DNA of 64,000 nucleotides from Acytostelium subglobosum LB1 (lineage: Eukaryota; Evosea; Eumycetozoa; Acytosteliales; Acytosteliaceae). Below the pieces are notes generated by a model. It saw nothing but the letters and a program-made list of their open reading frames with translations, did no database searches and was not told the origin of the DNA. Shown one piece after another: positions 58,930 through 64,000 of this stretch. Within the stretch, counting starts at the first letter, position 1. Every line of letters begins with the position of its first letter. The position numbers and the translations under genes were made by a program. The DNA lies in contig NW_012236523.1 in the NCBI RefSeq assembly GCF_000787575.1, positions 63,854 through 127,853 of the forward strand. The letters are read 5' to 3'.

Positions 58930-59343
58930 GACCTTTTCGATGTTGAGTGTTGTCACAACACTTATAAATCATTAATGATTATAAGAATAAGAAGATATAT
59001 TGATGATGTTGTAAGTATGTATGTATGATTGTTTGAATGAATCAAATGTCAGTCAGTCAGTCTCAGTCAGTCAGATGTCGATGATGATTGACATGACACC
59101 TTCAAGGTCAGTGACGATGACCAAGTATCTTAGTTGTGGTGAACATTAAATCTTGGAGATGGTGTGATAATGGAGAATGTTGGTGTGTTGCATGAGGTCA
59201 TCAATTTTGGGTTGGCGTTGAACCAAACTTTCACCCAAAAGTTCATAACGCGACCGACAAACACTCTTATTCTATTCCCAATCAATACTACCTACTTGTA
59301 CATACATACAAATAAACTAATATATACATATATTTATATAATA
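58930..59343. other. Divergent promoter region
   Basis: 414 bases between transportin (minus) and the UPF0390 gene (plus). Contains a GTCAGTCA repeat near 59048-59078 and an AT-rich tract with TATATA just before 59344. No gene was seen. Confidence 0.5.
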
Positions 59344-59712
59344 ATGGCACAACAATCACTGAAAGTAAAGAAGACTGGCACATCAATTGTCAAGAAGTCA
59401 ATGGGTATGTAACTCACAAACCGAGTGTATTATGTTAGGTTAGATTGATTGAGTTACTCATTCAATCACTCAATCAATCAATCAACTACTACAGTTGGCT
59501 TGAACAAGAAGGTTACGAACAAGTCAGCATTGGAGCTTGCAAAGAGAAAGATTACTAGATCAATGGAGGTTGGCATTTCACAAAAGATAGAGAGGGAGAT
59601 GTCGAACCGTGTTGCAAAGAACAACGGAAAGCTCTCCGTGTTGAAGGCTGATGTACCAGGTCAGGGCAAGAAGAAGAAGCAGCCACAACAAAAGATGAAG
59701 AGGAATCACTAA
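59344..59712 (+). CDS. UPF0390 family small basic protein
   Basis: Two exons (59344-59404, 59495-59712) join in phase to 92 residues. The Lys-rich N-terminus (MAQQSLKVKKTGTSIVKK), followed by a helix with EVGISQKIEREMSNRVAKN and LSVLKAD and a Lys-rich C-terminus, aligns with the human C19orf53 (Leydig cell tumour 10 kDa) protein, where the helix reads EVGIRKKIEHDV and LALLKA. The family is nucleolar and tied to ribosome production; its exact function is unknown. Confidence 0.82.
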
Positions 59713-59900
59713 ACTATAACTTGTTATAAAGAACTACAAGATGTTCACAGTGACCGACACTCTGTCGTTGTCAACTCATCAACAACAGTAACAACATGAA
59801 CGAATGATTGAATGAATGAATGAATGATACAGGGAAAGACGAGACGAGTTTGATTGATTGATTGATGTTATTGTCAACTTGTTGCTGCGAGCGAATCGAC

Positions 59901-62900
59901 TTAGAACAATCCAAAGAACTTCTTCTTTTTGGACTTCTTGTCTTTGCCTCCATTGGCACCAGCGGCAGATGATGATGAGTTGTTGTTGTTGCCATTGCCA
60001 GAGCAGTGGTTTGGTGGTATGATACCCTTTTGGATCATGGCCCATGATTGGAAGTCCTCGATCTCGTCAAGGTCCTCAGCAGACATGGCGTACTCTAGAT
60101 ACTCGTTGAACAACGCCTGTTCCTCTTCCACCTGTGCCCTGTACTCTAGCGTGTGCAACAGTGACAACTGCTGCTGTCTGATCTCCAGTGGGTCGATCAA
60201 CACATCCTTTCTATCCCATGCTGGGAAGTACATCTTGAACTTGTAAGACTCCCTATACTGTTGTATCTTCTTTATCTTTGGTGGCTTTGCTTCATATTTA
60301 CAGTAATCCTATTATATGATTGATTGAGTGTCAGTCAATGCATGATCCACCAGCCAAACAGGGCATGATGATATTAGTACTTACGTTTACAAATATAGTG
60401 GATATATTAATTAGTGTAATGGTGGCACGTGAACCAATCCAGAGATAGAGCTTGTCTTTGGTCTCAAAGAGTGCACATTGGTCCTCTTTGAGATCGTTTG
60501 GATGGAACCTTGTGATGCGCTCCACCTTGAACTCGGACTGCTCCGAGAAGCAGAACCTAAAGTACTTGTTCCTCAGGTAGTTGATGTCCACCACCTCTCT
60601 CTTCAGACCTGGCAGGGACAACCAAAAGTCGCGATCATTCTCTGCCTTTCTCTGTCGCATGATACTGATATGGTAGTGCTGTTGTTATGTGATTGATTGT
60701 TAGTGAGTGATTGTTGATGAGTGACCAGGAATGGTCCCATCCAAACCACACATACCTCATCAAGATAGGAGGCGTAGAGTTCCAACTCTTCATCGTCAAT
60801 GAAACTCTGTGTTCCCTTCCAAACGACAATGGTCTCCTTCAGGGCCGAGATGATACAGTAGGAGCTGAAGCAATTCAGTAGGATGGCATTCTGATCCACC
60901 TGTTGTATATATACAATCTCATCATCATAGTCCAACACATGGTATATCTTGTCAGAGATATCTGGCTCATCGAATCTCGATCCCTACATTGATTGATTGA
61001 TTGAGTGAGTTAATGAATGATCGTCGGATCAATCAATCATACTAATACATACTGAGTGAATGATCAACTTGTTGTTGAATAGGTTCATGAAATGGATGGG
61101 CTCCTTCCTTTGGTGGATGTAGGCTAGACGTGGCGCCAGCTGTCCTTTCTCTTGGAACTTGGACGAGATGATTGGATAGAGACCGTGGAAGAATGCGGCG
61201 AATCCTTTGGTGTCGGCATGCGTGCCCTCCCACCAGTAGATGGTGGACTGCTGCTTTGGACCGACGTTGACAATGTTCTTGGCACCCTTGATGCTGCCAG
61301 CGGTGGGTGCGGCTGGTGTGGTGGCTGGCGTGTTCCTGCGCGATGAAACGATGATCATGTAGTTGTTCATCTCGTAGAAGTGCGACTTCTCCTTGGGCTC
61401 CAGTTTGTGGAACTCGAGGTCGGGCGTGGTGATGGCGTACACATCGACAATGTCCTTCTCGTTGTACTTGAGCACGGGCTCGATCACCTCGTCCTTGATG
61501 CTGGTCAGGAGCTTGTTGTAGTTGTACTGCAGCGGCTTTTTCAGTGAGCGGTCGACGCTGCATGGCTGCTGGTGCGGCAGGACGGGAAGCTTGCAGTTCC
61601 AGTTCTTGAACTGCTGCTTGAACAGCGGATGCTCCATGCCCTTCTGGCACTCGATGACCTGCGCCCACTTGGGTCGCTCGTACTCATTGAAGAACATGAG
61701 CGCGCACTCGCGGCCCGCCACCAACTTCTTGAGCGAGATGTTGCCATTGTACCAAAGGAAGATATCTGTGGTGCAGTCCAGGATGAACACTTCATTGTCA
61801 CCCAGCTCCGACACGCTGATTGGATACTGGTCTGTGATTGAGTCCAGGTCAAGCTTGCCGGTTGGTCGCTGGGCAGTCTTGTATAGGTTGACAATGGTCT
61901 CGTCGTCGTCGCTGTGCGGGAAGTCCTTGTCCTTGTCGTTCTTGGTCTTGCGCTCCTTCAGATACTTGAAGAACTCCTTATCCAGGTGTGAATCGCCACC
62001 GATCAGCTCCACTATTGTACAGTTGTTGCCGTAGTAGGCAGCATAGTCGCGGGCAACGTTGCGCGCCAGCACACGCGTGCTCAGTGACGACTTGGCGCCC
62101 AGACGCACATAGATGCGCTGGTCGTTCTCCAGGACGAATGCCAACTCTGAACCGGCGTGCTTGACCAGCTTGGACGAGATCTCGACGTGGCGCACACTGA
62201 CGCGGCCACTCTTGTCACCAATCAAGGGGATGTCGATCTTGAGCAGAGTGGTTGGGCCGATCGGACGCTGCTTTGGCACGTGGTTAAAGTCGGAGCCGTT
62301 GCCGCCAGACTTGTATTTGATGCCGCTGAACTCATCGTAGAAGTAGTCCAAGAAGGATTCGCTCTCATCACCCTGGTACTCATTGTAGATGTTGGCCTTG
62401 CCGCCCAGATGTGTTGCCAGCTGAACTGCCAGCATTGCAGACGCACCCACTCTATCCAAAGGTGAATCGGCACCTGTCCATATGTGAATATTGTACAACT
62501 TGGAATCTTTCTGTTCCTCTGACGACTGTTTGATTGAGTTAGTTAGTGAGTGAGTGTCAACACACCGAGGGCTTGACAACATACATATAATACAAGATAA
62601 GAGTCCTTTGAGAAGAACGTTGGGTAGTCATCAAAGTCTCTCTCTTCGACGCCAAAGGATGTGACAGTCCATACAATGAAGCCACGGAGGTCGTCTGCAT
62701 CGCCAAAGAGTATGGAGAAGTCAATGTCGATCACTCCATACTTGAAGATGTTGACCATGGCTGGAGGACGCTGGGACGAGAGCGCAAACTCCTCCTCCTC
62801 AATCGACACTGGCTTGGCCACCTTTGGTGCATTGGGCTTGTTCATCAAGGCTTCAATGATCATGTTTCCATCTGCAATGGCCTTGGGATCGGGTCCAGGA

Positions 62901-64000
62901 GGCAACTCTGGCTCACCCTGTTGTTGTTGTTGTTGTAGCTTCTGCTCCTCTGTCAATGGCTCTGTTTCAGTTCCATCAACCTTGGTTGTAGCAGCAGATT
63001 GAGTGTCTTCATCGTCCTCCTGTTGTTGTTTAGTCTGGTCACCAGTCACGTGAGGCTTTGTTGTGTCGACTGTCACCTGCTCGACTGGCTGTTGCTGCTG
63101 CACTTGGGCGCCATCACCACTTGGTGTGACACCTTGCTCAGCTGCTCTCTTCTCCTCCTCCTCGAGCAATCTCTGTCTTTCCAACTCTTGTTGTCTTTCC
63201 AGCTCCTGTTGTCTCTCTATCTCCTCCTGTCTCGCATGCTCCTTTTCCAATGTTGTGACGTACTCTGTTGTGTATGGTATGATGTGAGTGTTAGAGGTCT
63301 GTCACGTGACTGATCACCTGATCGCCCCTACTTACCCTCCCATTTCTTGTGCAGTTCCTTGTTTGGTTGTTGCTTTATGTCATCCTTTGATGAGTGACCC
63401 ACTGATCCGTAGAATGTCGGCTTTCTAATGGACATTGAAAGTGGACGTCTTGATCCCTCCTCAGTCGATGGTGAGTCTGGCGCTGTAGAAGAGGTCGTAG
63501 TAGTCGTGGTGGTAGTTGTTGTAGTCGTTGATGTTGACACTTCATCATCATGATGCCTCTCCTTCTCCTTCTCTTGTGCCTGTGCTTGTGCGTGTAAATG
63601 AAGCTTCTCCTCTAGTTGACGTGATAGCTCTGGCGCATCGATAAGGGTTGGTGGAGCGGATGTGAGTGTGCTGCCAGCTGACGAAGACATTGCCTTGTGT
63701 TGCATGAATAGATCCTGCAGACTGATCTGTGACTTGGCCACACGGGGCACAGAGATGGTCTTGAACAGGTTGCTGGCGGTCTTTCTGCCCAGAGAAGACG
63801 ATGACGAGTACTTGCGCAGTGCAAAGGCGTCACCACGAATTGTTGACATGCCTTTGATAGTGCCCATCTTCTTTGGATCATAGACGAACTTGCCGTTGAT
63901 GCTGCCGCCCGCACTGCCGCCGCCGTTTGCGGACATCTTAATGTTGAGCTCCTCGGCCTCCTTCTTGCTCTCGAGCTTCAGCTTCTCGATCATTCGCTTC
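59901..64000 (-). CDS. Gelsolin-domain actin-binding protein, N-terminus beyond window
   Basis: Six exons or parts (from the window edge to 63336, then 63264-62585, 62525-61053, 60983-60756, 60678-60385, 60308-59901) join in phase to over 1,200 residues. The N-terminal part is Ser/Thr/Lys-rich, followed by a Glu/Gln coiled coil (RQEEIERQQELERQQELERQ), an acidic Pro/Gln-rich linker, then gelsolin-type repeats: DFDDYPTFFSKDSYLVLY, HIWTGADSPLDRVGASAMLA, RIYVRLGAKSS, EVFILDCTTDIFLWYNG, STIYWWEGTHAD and KLYLWIGS. A C-terminal helical region ends KKSKKKKFFGLF, with no villin headpiece. A coiled-coil extension before gelsolin repeats recalls dictyostelid gelsolin-related proteins such as GRP125, but orthology is unproven. 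It probably binds or severs actin; whether calcium sites are intact was not settled. Confidence 0.88.

Noticed and set aside
1-64000. tRNA, rRNA, snRNA or CRISPR features
   Set aside because: I looked for tRNA T-loop and D-arm signatures, snRNA core motifs and spaced direct repeats; none formed a convincing gene. Covariance models could still find divergent RNAs.
1-64000. Mobile elements
   Set aside because: No transposase, reverse transcriptase, integrase or paired terminal repeats were recognised; repeats present are simple-sequence tracts.

Overview
The window looks like nuclear DNA of a dictyostelid social amoeba. The main signs are short introns of about 60-100 bases with GTATGT or GTAAGT donors, introns and spacers full of (TCAA)n/(TTGA)n tetranucleotides, AT-rich spacers beside much GC-richer exons, Asn/Gln/Ser/Thr homopolymers in proteins, and families common in these amoebae (IPT/TIG surface proteins, gelsolin relatives, B-box and F-box proteins). 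The relatively GC-rich codons would suit a dictyostelid such as Acytostelium better than D. discoideum, but the species cannot be fixed from the sequence. About 25 genes are present on both strands. Many convergent pairs lie only 20-60 bases apart. I see no tRNA, rRNA, CRISPR or intact mobile element.

Layout. 0-12.6 kb: a leucine-rich-repeat protein that runs into an RGS domain at the window edge, an L-rhamnose-mutarotase-like protein, a large helical PPR-like protein with a mitochondrial-type N-terminus, an RGP1 homologue (Golgi Rab6 exchange factor subunit) and an eight-exon cytochrome P450. 13-27.6 kb: two giant secretory-pathway genes side by side. The first encodes a C-type-lectin/TIG/EGF transmembrane protein. 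The second encodes a secreted protein of about 2,725 residues in which TIG repeats flank a DNase II domain that keeps both HxK catalytic motifs. 28-42 kb: a small three-exon gene, three members of a Cys/His finger family, a SAM methyltransferase, a tandem AAA ATPase with a degenerate first ATPase domain, an F-box remnant and a B-box protein. 42-50.7 kb: an uncharacterised coiled protein, a second SAM methyltransferase, a second PPR-like protein, a probable GPI-anchored Ser/Thr-rich protein and a small secreted DNRP-repeat protein. 50.7-64 kb: a broken unknown gene, an SLX9-like ribosome-biogenesis protein, a phytanoyl-CoA-dioxygenase-like enzyme, a fourth Cys/His finger gene with a homopolymer frame break, a hypothetical gene, transportin, a UPF0390 protein and a gelsolin-domain protein cut by the window end.

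Most of these are unrelated housekeeping genes. Two stories stand out. One is the neighbouring pair of giant TIG proteins, with a nuclease built into one of them. The other is a dispersed family of bipartite Cys/His modules, four genes in 27 kb, whose two longest members end in the same short tail. Exon structures below were worked out by hand from splice sites and reading phase. Unless stated, every junction keeps frame.
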